From NCBI RefSeq assembly GCF_940670765.1, contig NZ_CALNVW010000016.1, forward strand, positions 124,001 to 188,000: a stretch of DNA of 64,000 nucleotides. The letters run 5' to 3'. The DNA comes from Streptomyces sp. A 4/2. Lineage in GTDB: Bacteria > Actinomycetota > Actinomycetes > Streptomycetales > Streptomycetaceae. The notes beneath the pieces were generated by a model, which was not told where the DNA came from, searched no databases, and was given only the letters and a program-made list of their open reading frames with translations. This document shows, piece by piece, positions 25,106 through 33,389 of the stretch (within the stretch, counting starts at the first letter, position 1; the number at the start of each line of letters is the position of its first letter). Position numbers and translations under genes: made by a program.

Positions 25106-26308
25106 ATGCACTGGAGAGGGATGCGACGCGGCGGGAGGCTCGCCCTCGCGGCGCTGGCCGCCACGGTGGCGGCGACGGCCCCGGCGCTGGCGGACGACGG
25201 CGTCCCCCGCGAGGCCTGGCACACCTGGAGTCCCGCGGGACCGCAGCGCGACGAGGAGCTGCGCGGGGTGGCGGCCCGGGGCCCGGCGGACGCGTGGGCC
25301 GTGGGCTATCGGGAGAACACCGCGGGGGTGGACGTCCCCGTCGCCGAGCGTTTCGACGGGCGGGCCTGGCGGGCGACGTCCGTGACCGGCCACTCCGGTG
25401 CCGGTCAGCTGGACGCCGTGCTGCCGCTCTCGGGCCGCGACGTCTGGGCCGTCGGGACCTGGAACGACGCCCCCGCCGCCCAGGACCGCTCGCTCGCCGA
25501 ACACTTCGACGGCCGGGTCTGGCGCTCGGTCCCGCTGCCGCAGGAGCCCGCCGACAGGTCGGCGTATCCGTCGGCGCTCGCCGCCGTACGGGCCGACGAC
25601 GTCTGGGCGGTCGGGGTCACCGCGGAGGACCGGGTCGGCACGCCGCGCCCGCTGGCCTACCACTGGGACGGCCACAGCTGGACGTCCGTCCCCACCCCCG
25701 GCACCGGCGGCGACGCCATGCTCCAGGGTGCGACCGCCGACGGGGCGGGCGGGGTGTGGGCGGTCGGGGTGGCGTACGACGCCCAGGGGGCCGGACGCCC
25801 GCTGACCGAGCACTGGAACGGCCGGTCCTGGCGGATCGTCGACGCCCCGCACACCGCGGGGCAGGGCGAGTCGCTGACCGCGGTCACCGCTGTGGCACCG
25901 GACGACGTCTGGGCGGTCGGCGGCGGCGGTCCGGCCGACGGGACCTCGCACCCGCTCTCCCTGCACTGGGACGGACGCAGCTGGACGCCCGTCGCCGTGC
26001 CGAAGGCCGACGCGAATCTGCACGCGGTGTCCGCGGACAGCCGCGGTGGGCTGTGGGCCGTCGGTGAACAACAGGGCGTGGACACACCGGCGTTCACCAT
26101 GCGCTGGAACGGCCGGGCCTGGCGCATCGTGCCCGCCGCCACCGGACCGGGCGGCAAGGGAGCCTCACTCTTCGGCGTGACCACCGTCCCGCACGCCCGG
26201 CCGGGCGGCCCCAGCGCCTGGGCGGTCGGCTCCACGCTGCCTCGGCTGCAGCCGACCTGGCACCCGGTGATCGAGGGGTTCGGCGCGGCTCCGGCCCCGA
26301 CGAGCTGA
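25106..26308 (+). CDS. Secreted beta-propeller protein with WAVG repeats
   Basis: 400 residues. A signal peptide (RRGGRLALAALAATVAATAPALA) precedes at least six repeats of about 50 residues built on D-x-WAVG ... HWDGRSWTPVPVP (for example RDVWAVGTWND, DDVWAVGVTAEDR, GGVWAVGVAYD, DDVWAVGGGGP, GGLWAVGEQQG). This is a secreted propeller with Kelch-like spacing and no enzymatic motif. It probably mediates binding at the surface. ATG 25106 has GGGAGTC 9 bases upstream. It is divergent from the LLM duo across a 219-base gap. Confidence 0.75.
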   Translation: MHWRGMRRGGRLALAALAATVAATAPALADDGVPREAWHTWSPAGPQRDEELRGVAARGPADAWAVGYRENTAGVDVPVAERFDGRAWRATSVTGHSGAGQLDAVLPLSGRDVWAVGTWNDAPAAQDRSLAEHFDGRVWRSVPLPQEPADRSAYPSALAAVRADDVWAVGVTAEDRVGTPRPLAYHWDGHSWTSVPTPGTGGDAMLQGATADGAGGVWAVGVAYDAQGAGRPLTEHWNGRSWRIVDAPHTAGQGESLTAVTAVAPDDVWAVGGGGPADGTSHPLSLHWDGRSWTPVAVPKADANLHAVSADSRGGLWAVGEQQGVDTPAFTMRWNGRAWRIVPAATGPGGKGASLFGVTTVPHARPGGPSAWAVGSTLPRLQPTWHPVIEGFGAAPAPTS

Positions 26309-26461
26309 CGGGGTCCGGCACCGCTCCGGCCTCGCCGGGCCGACGGGATGACGGGATGACGGGGGTGACGTCGCGCACCGCGGGCGGAATCCGGCGGCGC
26401 GCGACGTGCACCGGGCCGTCCGACCTGCTCACGAGTGCTCATGCCAGGCCGTGCGAGATGC

Positions 26462-27496
26462 TCACACCGGGCGGTGCGAGGCGGACTCCAGCTCCGTCAG
26501 TGCCAGAACGAGCTGTGGTCCCACGTGATCCCGGCTCCACTCCCGCTCCTGCGGCCCGGCCTCCCGCGGCACCACCTCCACGAGCATGATCAGGTAGAGG
26601 TAGCAGCGGTAGAGCGCCAGCCGGGTGCGTACCGAGACGCCGAAGTGCACGGGGCCGCCGGACTCCGCGTACCCGGCCAGGAAGTCCTTGTCGTCCTCGA
26701 TGTTCCCGAAGAGCGCCGGAGAGACGAAATCGGCGACCGGATCGCCCCAGAACATCCGCTCGCCGTCGATGACACCGCTGAGGCTCCGCTCCCCCGCCGC
26801 CCCTTCGAGCAGCAGATTGCCCTGCCAGAGATCGAAATGGACCAGGGCGGGCCGGGTGACGTCGTCGAGTACGTCCGACGCGCCCGCGAGGACCCGGCGG
26901 ATCTCCGGCACCGGACGCGGCAGCCGGGCCCCGTACCGCTCCGCGTCGGCGAGCAGCGCGTCCGTCATCGAGGTGAAGGCCTCGCGCCAGGTGGCCGCCA
27001 ACGGACCCAGGGGCTCGGCGGGATATCCGTAACCGGGCCCGGTGACCGTGTGGAGACGCCCGGTCAGCCGTCCCAGCCGGCGCCGGAGGCGGCTGCGTTC
27101 TCCGTCCGGCATCCCGGCGTCGCACTCGTGCCAGGGGGCGCCGGGGCGCGCGGTCATGATCACGTACCGGCCCGCGGCGGCCTCCGGATCGGGTTCGCTG
27201 TGCACGACCTCGGGGACCGCCGGGTCCAGTCCGGCCGCCGCGGTGTAGAAGGCGATCTCACCCTTCAGCAGATCCCGCTCGTAGCTGAGCCCGGCCGACC
27301 CGGCGGGCGGTATCTTCACCACCCAGTCACGGCTGTCGTCGAGCGTGACGCGGAAGACGGTGTTGTACGTGCCGCCGGCGAGCGGCTCGCAGCGTACCGT
27401 CCGGTCCTCCGCCACCCCGGCCGCCCCGAGAGCGGCGACGACCCTCGTGAGCGCATCCGCACGGTGTCCGGTCAATTCTGTTCCCCCTCGATCCAT
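26462..27496 (-). CDS. APH/choline-kinase-like phosphotransferase
   Basis: 344 residues with a protein-kinase-like small-molecule phosphotransferase fold: nucleotide loop LAGGTYNTVFRVTL, Lys in WVVKIPP, Brenner motif LVHFDLWQGNLLL and the metal-binding IDGERMFWGDPVADF. It could phosphorylate an aminoglycoside, sugar or fructosamine; the subfamily cannot be decided. It is monocistronic as far as can be seen, with its start overlapped by a doubtful small frame on the same strand. Confidence 0.82.
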   Translation of the reverse strand: MDRGGTELTGHRADALTRVVAALGAAGVAEDRTVRCEPLAGGTYNTVFRVTLDDSRDWVVKIPPAGSAGLSYERDLLKGEIAFYTAAAGLDPAVPEVVHSEPDPEAAAGRYVIMTARPGAPWHECDAGMPDGERSRLRRRLGRLTGRLHTVTGPGYGYPAEPLGPLAATWREAFTSMTDALLADAERYGARLPRPVPEIRRVLAGASDVLDDVTRPALVHFDLWQGNLLLEGAAGERSLSGVIDGERMFWGDPVADFVSPALFGNIEDDKDFLAGYAESGGPVHFGVSVRTRLALYRCYLYLIMLVEVVPREAGPQEREWSRDHVGPQLVLALTELESASHRPV

Positions 27497-27860
27497 GACG
27501 GCGGTTCCGGCGTACGCCGCCGTCCGTCCTCGCCGTCCCCCGCGCCCGGCCGGAGCCGCAGCCCGTACTCCTCGACCGCAACTGCCCGGCGCACGGCCGC
27601 AGTCGGCTCCCGCTCGCGCATCATCGTAGACAGTCCGGTCACGACCGGCCGGGGGATGCCCGCACAGACCATCCAGCAGACGTCCGGCAGCCGGGTCACC
27701 GCGGGGCGGCCTCCCCGTCCGGGAGGTCCGGCGCGGTCACCGCAGCGACCGCCGGCGCGTCCTGGCGGCGCCACGCCGTCCGGCGCACATGACGGAAGGC
27801 CCCTGCCCGGGGCGCGCCGGACGGCACACTGTGCTTCAGCCAACGGGAAGGAGCACGGTG
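27497..27860. other. Gene-poor gap with one doubtful small frame
   Basis: About 364 bases between the divergent phosphotransferase and GST genes. A minus-strand frame ending at 27472 could encode a peptide of about 50-65 residues (from ATG 27624 or 27672; MMREREPTAAVRRAVAVEEY). It has no ribosome site and no family resemblance, and its 3' end lies inside the phosphotransferase start. I do not call it. The AAGGAG at 27847 belongs to the GST gene. Confidence 0.4.
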
Positions 27861-28901
27861 ATGAACCACCCCACCGACAGCGGCGAGGACGGTAACAGCG
27901 GATACGGGAAGAAGCCGTTCAAGCGGTCCAGGAGCCACTTCGCGGACCGCATCACGGCGGACGGACGGGACGGCTGGCCGGTCGAGGCGGGCCGCTACCG
28001 GCTGGTCGTCAGCCTGGCCTGTCCGTGGGCGAGCCGTGCTCTCGTCTCACGGCGGCTGCTCGGCCTGGAGGACGCGCTCTCCCTCGGCGTCACCGACCCG
28101 ATCCAGGACGACCGGAGCTGGCGCTTCACCCTGGACCCGGACGACCGGGACCCCGTGCTCGGCATCCGCTTCCTCAGCGAGGCCTACGACGCGCGGGAGG
28201 CGGACTACCCGGGCGGGGTGAGTGTGCCCGCGATCGTGGACGTACCCAGCGGGAAGCTGGTCACCAACGACTTCCAGCAGATCACGCTGGACCTCGCCAC
28301 CGAGTGGACGGCGCTGCACCGGCCCGGCGCGCCCGACCTCTACCCGGAGCGGCTGCGCGGTGAGATCGACGAGGTCGTCGAGGGCATCTACCGCGATGTC
28401 AACAACGGGGTGTACCGGGCGGGTTTCGCGGCCGGGCAGAGCGAGTACGAGGACGCCTACCGTGCCGTGTTCCGGCGGCTGGACCTGACCTCCGAGAGGC
28501 TGGCCGACCGTCGCTACCTGGTGGGTGACACGCTCACCGAGGCGGACATCCGGCTGTTCACCACGCTGGTGCGGTTCGACGCGGTGTACCACGGCCACTT
28601 CAAGTGCAACCGGTCGAAACTGACCGAGGACCCGGTCCTCTGGGCGTATGCGAGGGATCTCTACCAGACGCCCGGCTTCGGCGACACCGTCGACTTCGAC
28701 CACATCAAGCGGCACTACTACGAGGTGCACAAGGGCATCAACCCGACCGGCATCGTGCCGGTCGGCCCGGACCTGTCGGGCTGGCTGACCCCGCACCACC
28801 GGGAGCAGCTGGGTGGCCGCCCGTTCGGGGACGGCACCCCGCCGGGGCCGGTGCCACCGGGCGAGGAGATCGGCGTGGCCGGGCGTCCCCCGCGGCGCTG
28901 A
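27861..28901 (+). CDS. Xi-class glutathione S-transferase-like reductase (glutathionyl-hydroquinone reductase fold)
   Basis: 346 residues matching the YqjG/ECM4 family: redox Cys54 in SLACPWASRALV, LGLEDALSLGVTDP, SVPAIVDVPSGKLVTNDFQQITLDL, YRDVNNGVYRAGFA and TEADIRLFTTLVRFDAVYHGHFKCN. These enzymes reductively remove thiols from quinol adducts; in actinobacteria the physiological thiol is probably not glutathione. ATG 27861 is 8 bases after AAGGAG. The last 35 residues are a Pro/Gly-rich extension. Confidence 0.9.
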   Translation: MNHPTDSGEDGNSGYGKKPFKRSRSHFADRITADGRDGWPVEAGRYRLVVSLACPWASRALVSRRLLGLEDALSLGVTDPIQDDRSWRFTLDPDDRDPVLGIRFLSEAYDAREADYPGGVSVPAIVDVPSGKLVTNDFQQITLDLATEWTALHRPGAPDLYPERLRGEIDEVVEGIYRDVNNGVYRAGFAAGQSEYEDAYRAVFRRLDLTSERLADRRYLVGDTLTEADIRLFTTLVRFDAVYHGHFKCNRSKLTEDPVLWAYARDLYQTPGFGDTVDFDHIKRHYYEVHKGINPTGIVPVGPDLSGWLTPHHREQLGGRPFGDGTPPGPVPPGEEIGVAGRPPRR

Positions 28902-28935
28902 CCCGCGCGGCCGGTCCGGCCACCGGAAGGGCGAG

Positions 28936-28984
28936 GAGTGACGGGTCCCGGCACCGGGTGAGGTGCTGCCGGAACCCGTCACTC
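28936..28984 (+). terminator. Terminator after the GST-like gene
   Basis: A perfect 11-bp outer stem (28936-28946 with 28974-28984), extended after a mismatch by CCGGCA/TGCCGG, begins 34 bases after the stop and is followed by TT. Confidence 0.7.
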
Positions 28985-29035
28985 TTCGCGCGCTCCCAGC
29001 GAGCGTCCGGCGGACCGTGCGGTGAGAATCGAGCA

Positions 29036-29362
29036 GTGACGAATTCCCAGAAACTCGATCATCTCGCTCAGGTGACGACGGGCTGGGTCGCGCGCGACCT
29101 GAGCTCTCCGCACGGCCGGCTCAGGGATGCGCTGATCAACTGGCGCCAGGCCTTTCCGCCTTCCTTCACCACCGACTCGGCCGGTGCCAGCACCGCGAGG
29201 ATGGTGATCGCACCGCCGGGCCCCGCACGTCCCGAGGACGCGATGCTGCTCCATCTGACGCGTGCCGAGGCGGACCGCCTCATCGGCCTGCTGCACCAGG
29301 ACACCACGCACCAGTTGGACGGGCGCACCGGGGTGTCCGTCCAACTGGGCGTGCGCGGCTGA
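29036..29362 (+). CDS. Hypothetical protein
   Basis: 108 residues from GTG 29036: VTNSQKLDHLAQVTTGWVAR, then HGRLRDALINWRQAFPPSFTT and LLHLTRAEADRLIGLLHQDT. It is soluble and helical, with no family I recognise. The frame is open far upstream inside the GST gene, but only from 29036 does the sequence look like protein; GGTGAGAATCGAG gives a modest ribosome site. It begins shortly after the terminator hairpin, so it needs its own promoter. Confidence 0.6.
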   Translation: MTNSQKLDHLAQVTTGWVARDLSSPHGRLRDALINWRQAFPPSFTTDSAGASTARMVIAPPGPARPEDAMLLHLTRAEADRLIGLLHQDTTHQLDGRTGVSVQLGVRG

Positions 29363-29494
29363 ACATCCGGGCGGTCGGGCACGGTTCCCGAGTGCGGGCG
29401 TACGGGATTGCCGGGTTACGGAAGCTTGGGCTGCCGCGTGCGGGCGGGCGTTAACATCCCATGTCAGCCCGCAGCCCGTCCGCAGGAGGAAACG

Positions 29495-29986
29495 TTGTCC
29501 TCGCCCTTCGCCCCCGGTGTCGTCGCCGATACGGCCCGCCTCGTCCGCGACGCGGCCGACGGGCAGCGCGGTGCGTTGTGGCGGCTCACCGACCCGGCGC
29601 GCCAGCTGGACTCCAATACGATCCGCCTCGCGCCGGGCACCGGGGTCGCCGGACATGTCGAGCCCGATCTGGACGTACTGCTGTGTGTGCTCGACGGCGA
29701 CGGACAGCTGGAAACGGCAGAAGGGCAGCAGGAGTTGCGGCCCGGGACACTCGCCTGGCTGCCGCGTGGCGTCCGGCGCGCCCTGACCGCCGGCCCCGGG
29801 GGGCTCGTCTACCTCACCGTGCACCGCCGACGCGCCGGTCTCTCCATCGCGTCGCCCGCAGGGGAACGTGCGGGCGGCGAGGCACCGTGTCTGCTCCACC
29901 GGGTCTGTCCCGGCTGCGGCCGGCTGACCGGGGAGTCCGAGGCGCGCTTCTGCAGCCGGTGCGGTGACGAACTTCCCACCGGTTAA
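29495..29986 (+). CDS. Cupin protein with C-terminal zinc ribbon
   Basis: 163 residues from a TTG start whose ribosome site AGGAGG lies five bases upstream, which decides the start. Residues about 35-115 form a single cupin barrel (IRLAPGTGVAGHVEPDLDVLLCVLDGDGQL, then LRPGTLAWLPRGVRRAL). Residues 138-156 form a zinc ribbon with C138-x2-C141 and C153-x2-C156. The cupin lacks the full His set of metal enzymes, so ligand binding is more likely than catalysis. Possibly a small-molecule-responsive DNA- or protein-binding factor. Confidence 0.72.
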   Translation: MSSPFAPGVVADTARLVRDAADGQRGALWRLTDPARQLDSNTIRLAPGTGVAGHVEPDLDVLLCVLDGDGQLETAEGQQELRPGTLAWLPRGVRRALTAGPGGLVYLTVHRRRAGLSIASPAGERAGGEAPCLLHRVCPGCGRLTGESEARFCSRCGDELPTG

Positions 29987-30123
29987 ACCCCTTTCGGGAA
30001 ATCCCACTTCAGCCGGTTTCCGGTCCTGACAGAAGCATTCCCGTTTATGTTGCTTGACATGTCTCCGTCGATTCATCGCAGGCTGCGAGGGTCCGGCGGA
30101 GAGTCATCCCCATAGGAGGACAT

Positions 30124-31203
30124 ATGTCAGGTCAACGGTTCAGACGCCTTCCGCTCCGCCTGCGCGCCGCACTGCTCGGCATCACCGCCGCGGGCCTCGC
30201 GCTCACCGCGGCGGGCGGTACCGGCAACGCCGCCGCGGCCGGTTCCGATTCGCTGCCGCTCTCCGGCGCCACCGGGTCGGGCCTTCACAACACCTACGAT
30301 CCCGCCACCTTCCCCTATCTCGCCCAGGCCCTGGACACCGGCACCTCGATGATCGAACTGGACGTCTGGGACGACATCGTCACCAAGGAGTGGAAAGTCA
30401 GCCACTCCAACCCGCTGGGCAACAGCAACAACTGCGTGAACGCCACCACGCCCGACCAGCTCTACAGCGGTGGCGCGAACAAGGACCTGGAGAGCTGCCT
30501 GGACGATGTGCGGGTCTGGCTGGCGGCCCACCCCGGGCACGCGCCGCTGATGATCAAGCTGGAGATGAAGGCGGGTTTCCAGAACAACCTCGGCCTCGGG
30601 CCTGCCCAGTTGGACCAGGCCATCAGCGCCCACCTCGGCTCCGCCGTCTTCCGCCCGGCAGATCTGCTCGCCAAGCCGGACGGCGGGGAGTACGCCACCC
30701 TGGACGAAGCGGCCACCGCGGGCAACTGGCCCACGCGCGCACAGCTCGCGGGCAAGGTGATCCTGGAGGTCATTCCCGGCACGGTCGAGGAGAACAACCC
30801 CACCGACTCGCTGTGGACGGACCGCGAGTACGCGGGGTACCTGCGCGACCTGCACGCCGCCGGGCGGACCGCCCAGGCGCAGGTCTTCCCCGCGGTCCAC
30901 AACGCCCAGGCCGGGGACCCCCGGTCGCGGTACACGGACGCCTCGCTCCGTCCCTGGTTCGTCCTCTTCGACGGTGACGCCGCCTCCTACGGCTCCATCG
31001 ACACCGCCTGGTACGACACGCATCACTACCTGCTGATGATGACCGACGCACAGAACGTCGCACCCGCACTGGACGACAAGAACCCGGCCGAGGCCGACGC
31101 GCGGGCCCGCGTGGCGCAGCTCGCCAAGGCCCACGCGAGCATCGTCTCCAACGACTGGACCCTGCTCCCCCAGGTCCAGTCGTCGGCCCTGCCACGCGGC
31201 TGA
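30124..31203 (+). CDS. Secreted PI-PLC-like phosphodiesterase
   Basis: 359 residues. A signal peptide with RFRRLPLRLR ahead of a hydrophobic core ends near AAAA (37-40). The mature enzyme has the PI-PLC X-domain marks GSGLHNTYD (first catalytic His), SMIELDVWDD and KVSHSNPLG (second His), then LMIKLEMK. Acidic residues at the metal-binding positions suggest the Ca-dependent type known from Streptomyces antibioticus. It would cleave phosphatidylinositol or a similar lipid outside the cell. ATG 30124 follows AGGAGG by four bases. A hairpin follows the stop. Confidence 0.82.
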   Translation: MSGQRFRRLPLRLRAALLGITAAGLALTAAGGTGNAAAAGSDSLPLSGATGSGLHNTYDPATFPYLAQALDTGTSMIELDVWDDIVTKEWKVSHSNPLGNSNNCVNATTPDQLYSGGANKDLESCLDDVRVWLAAHPGHAPLMIKLEMKAGFQNNLGLGPAQLDQAISAHLGSAVFRPADLLAKPDGGEYATLDEAATAGNWPTRAQLAGKVILEVIPGTVEENNPTDSLWTDREYAGYLRDLHAAGRTAQAQVFPAVHNAQAGDPRSRYTDASLRPWFVLFDGDAASYGSIDTAWYDTHHYLLMMTDAQNVAPALDDKNPAEADARARVAQLAKAHASIVSNDWTLLPQVQSSALPRG

Positions 31204-31208
31204 CCACC

Positions 31209-31237
31209 GGTCCGCGCCTCCACGAGGGGCGCGGACC
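31209..31237 (+). terminator. Terminator after the PI-PLC-like gene
   Basis: A perfect 10-bp stem (31209-31218 with 31228-31237), nine-base loop, six bases after the stop codon. Confidence 0.65.
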
Positions 31238-31258
31238 ACGGGGCACCCCGTCGCCCGG

Positions 31259-31310
31259 CCCGTTCCGGTTCGGCCCGTTCCGGTTCGACCCGATCCCCTC
31301 CGGTTCGACC
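31259..31310. repeat. Short tandem repeat between the PLC and chitinase genes
   Basis: CCCGTTCCGGTTCGG and CCCGTTCCGGTTCGA are adjacent 15-base copies, followed by a degenerate third copy ending CTCCGGTTCGA. They lie between the terminator and the chitinase promoter. No function is evident; replication slippage is the simplest origin. Confidence 0.6.
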
Positions 31311-31323
31311 TCCAAGGATTGGC

Positions 31324-31339
31324 AATGGTCTAGTCCAAG
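31324..31339. promoter_or_regulatory. DasR-like site (dre) upstream of the chitinase
   Basis: AATGGTCTAGTCCAAG matches the Streptomyces dre/chitinase repeat consensus (ANTGGTCTAGACCANT) at all but two defined positions. It lies 4-19 bases before the putative -35 box. DasR, whose DNA binding is released by glucosamine-6-phosphate, represses chitinase genes through such sites. Confidence 0.7.
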
Positions 31340-31342
31340 TCG

Positions 31343-31371
31343 TTGACGCGCACCCGACAGCACTCGATTCT
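31343..31371 (+). promoter_or_regulatory. Chitinase promoter candidate
   Basis: TTGACG (31343-31348), a 17-base spacer and GATTCT (31366-31371) make a sigma-HrdB-like promoter about 33 bases before the ATG. It is immediately downstream of the DasR-like site. Confidence 0.5.
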
Positions 31372-31403
31372 GGCGGCCCCTCCCTCACTCAGGAGACCGT
31401 CGA

Positions 31404-32639
31404 ATGAAACGCATCCGTGCCCTGCTCTGCGGAGTGGCGACCGCCGCACTGGCCGCCGCCGGCCTGACCGCGCTCACCACCGCCCAGGCTTCCGGCGCCA
31501 CCACCGGGACCACCGCGCTCAGCAACCGGTGGTACGCCGCCGCGCCCTACCTCATGCCCACGGACAACAACCCGCCGGACGCAGGCGCGATCATGGACGC
31601 GACCGGCCTGAAGGCGTTCCAGCTCGCCTTCGTCCTGGCCCCCAACGGCGGCGGCTGCAGCCCCACTTGGGGCGGCACTTCGCCCGTCTCCTCGGACACG
31701 GCGGTGGGCTCCGTCATCAGCGCGATCCGGGCCAAGGGCGGTGACGTGTCCGTCTCCATCGGCGGCTACGGCGGCACCAAACTCGGCCAGGCCTGCTCCG
31801 ACGCGGCCTCGACCGCCGCCGCCTACCAGCAGGTCATCACCAAGTACCAGCTGAAGGCCATCGACTTCGACCTGGAGGAGCCGGAGTACGAGAACACGGC
31901 CGCCGTCGCCCACGAGATCGGCGCGGCAAAGATCCTCCAGCAGAACAACCCGGGCCTCTACGTCTCGGTCACCACCGCGGGCACGGCCGACGGCACCGGC
32001 TGGTTCGGCAAGCAGATGCTGAACGAGGCCAAGGCGCAGGGGTTCACGCCCAACAACTTCTCGATCATGCCCTTCGACGGCGGCTTCAGCGGAGCCGCCG
32101 CCCAGACCAGCGCCCTGACCAACTTCAACGCCATCCTCCAGTCGACCTTCGGCTGGAGCGCCGATACCGCCTACGCCCACGAGGGCTTCTCCGGCATGAA
32201 CGGCCGCAGCGACACCGGCGAGTACTTCCGGCAGGCGGACTTCCAGACCGTCCTGGACTACGCCACCAGCCACCACATGGACCGCTTCACCTTCTGGTCG
32301 CTCAACCGCGACCGGGAGTGCAGCCCGCCGGACAACGGCACCACGTCCGGCACCTGCAGCAGCGTGCCGCAGTCGGCGTGGGAGTTCGCCAAGTACGCGG
32401 TGACGTTCGCCGGGGCCACACCCCCCACCACACCGCCGACGACCCCACCGGTCTCGACCTCCCCCACCCCTCCGGGCGGCTCGTGCAGCGCCGCCGCCTG
32501 GAGTGGCGCCACCGCCTACACGGGCGGCAACCTGGTCTCGTACAACGGACATACCTGGCAGGCGCAGTGGTGGACCCAGAACGAGGAACCCGGCGCCACC
32601 GGCGGTTCGGGCGTCTGGCGGGACCAGGGAGCCTGCTGA
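31404..32639 (+). CDS. Secreted GH18 chitinase with C-terminal chitin-binding domain
   Basis: 411 residues. A signal peptide (to about residue 30) precedes a GH18 barrel with SIGG (118-121) and the catalytic motif AIDFDLE (152-158), Glu158 being the proton donor. A Thr/Pro linker (about 338-357) connects to a 54-residue carbohydrate-binding module (ATAYTGGNLVSYNGHTWQAQWWTQNEEPG) of the ChtBD3/CBM5-12 type. It hydrolyses chitin outside the cell. ATG 31404 follows CAGGAG. A DasR-like site and promoter lie just upstream, so GlcNAc-responsive control is expected. Confidence 0.92.
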   Translation: MKRIRALLCGVATAALAAAGLTALTTAQASGATTGTTALSNRWYAAAPYLMPTDNNPPDAGAIMDATGLKAFQLAFVLAPNGGGCSPTWGGTSPVSSDTAVGSVISAIRAKGGDVSVSIGGYGGTKLGQACSDAASTAAAYQQVITKYQLKAIDFDLEEPEYENTAAVAHEIGAAKILQQNNPGLYVSVTTAGTADGTGWFGKQMLNEAKAQGFTPNNFSIMPFDGGFSGAAAQTSALTNFNAILQSTFGWSADTAYAHEGFSGMNGRSDTGEYFRQADFQTVLDYATSHHMDRFTFWSLNRDRECSPPDNGTTSGTCSSVPQSAWEFAKYAVTFAGATPPTTPPTTPPVSTSPTPPGGSCSAAAWSGATAYTGGNLVSYNGHTWQAQWWTQNEEPGATGGSGVWRDQGAC

Positions 32640-32675
32640 CACCGCACAGCTGAAAGCATCGAACCATCCGGGAAA

Positions 32676-32707
32676 TGTCCCGCCGGGTCACTTGTCCCAG
32701 TGGGACA
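32676..32707. promoter_or_regulatory. Double operator upstream of the TetR gene
   Basis: A perfect 15-bp inverted repeat, TGTCCCA-G-TGGGACA (32693-32707), is preceded two bases away by an imperfect copy, TGTCCCG-C-CGGGTCA (32676-32690). Centre-to-centre spacing is 17 bp. They lie 23-54 bases before the TetR start, the expected place for autoregulation. Confidence 0.75.
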
Positions 32708-32729
32708 TTCTCAGGTGTACGGTGAAGAC

Positions 32730-33350
32730 ATGAACGATGAGGGACCCGGCCAGGACCGGCGCGGCCGCAAGGCCCGCCGGACCCGGGAAGCGCTCGCGGA
32801 GGCCGCCTGCACCCTCGTGTGCGACCGTGGACTCAAGGCCGTCACCGTCGAGGACATCGCCGACCGCGCCGACGTCACCCGCCGGACGTTCAGCCGCTAC
32901 TTCTCCAGCAAGGAGGACGCGGTACTGGACTCCGTACGGGCCGACGGCGACCGGATCAACGACGCCCTGCGGTCCCGGCCGGCCGATGAGCCGCCGCTGG
33001 TCGCCTACCGCAACGCGGTCGACGACTGGCTGAGCGACGACGCGCACCCGGCCTGGCACCGGCGGCCCCGGATCTTCGAACTCATGCGGATCGCGGACCG
33101 TGAGCCCACGCTCTACGCGGCTTTCCAGCACATCCGCGTCGAGGCCCAGGCGGATTCCATCCGCATCCTCGCCGCCCGTATGGGTGTCGACCACGAGCGC
33201 GATCTGCGCCCAGCCGTTCTGGTGGGTGCCGGGGCAGGTGCTCTGGTGGCCGCCCAGGCGGCCTGGGTCCGGAGCTCCCGCGAGGACGCCCTTCCCGGCA
33301 TCGTTCATGCCGCGTTCGCCGCTCTCGCCGGCGAACTGCCGCAGGGGTGA
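32730..33350 (+). CDS. TetR-family regulator
   Basis: 206 residues with a standard N-terminal TetR helix-turn-helix (TREALAEAACTLVCDRGLKAVTVEDIADRADVTRRTFSRYFSSKEDAV) and an unassigned helical C-terminal ligand domain. ATG 32730 has GGTGAAG upstream, and upstream in-frame codons fall within the operator. It is followed 39 bases later by an SDR and then an alcohol dehydrogenase in the same direction. It likely represses itself and these two genes. Confidence 0.85.
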   Translation: MNDEGPGQDRRGRKARRTREALAEAACTLVCDRGLKAVTVEDIADRADVTRRTFSRYFSSKEDAVLDSVRADGDRINDALRSRPADEPPLVAYRNAVDDWLSDDAHPAWHRRPRIFELMRIADREPTLYAAFQHIRVEAQADSIRILAARMGVDHERDLRPAVLVGAGAGALVAAQAAWVRSSREDALPGIVHAAFAALAGELPQG

Positions 33351-33389
33351 CCCCGCTGCGGCGCACTGTACGAAAGGAACACACGCACC

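Noticed and set aside
27472..27843. A 123-codon minus-strand frame upstream of the phosphotransferase
   Set aside because: No ribosome site at any candidate start, Pro/Arg/Gly-rich sequence for most of its length, and its end lies within the next gene's start. A shorter peptide of about 50 residues cannot be excluded.
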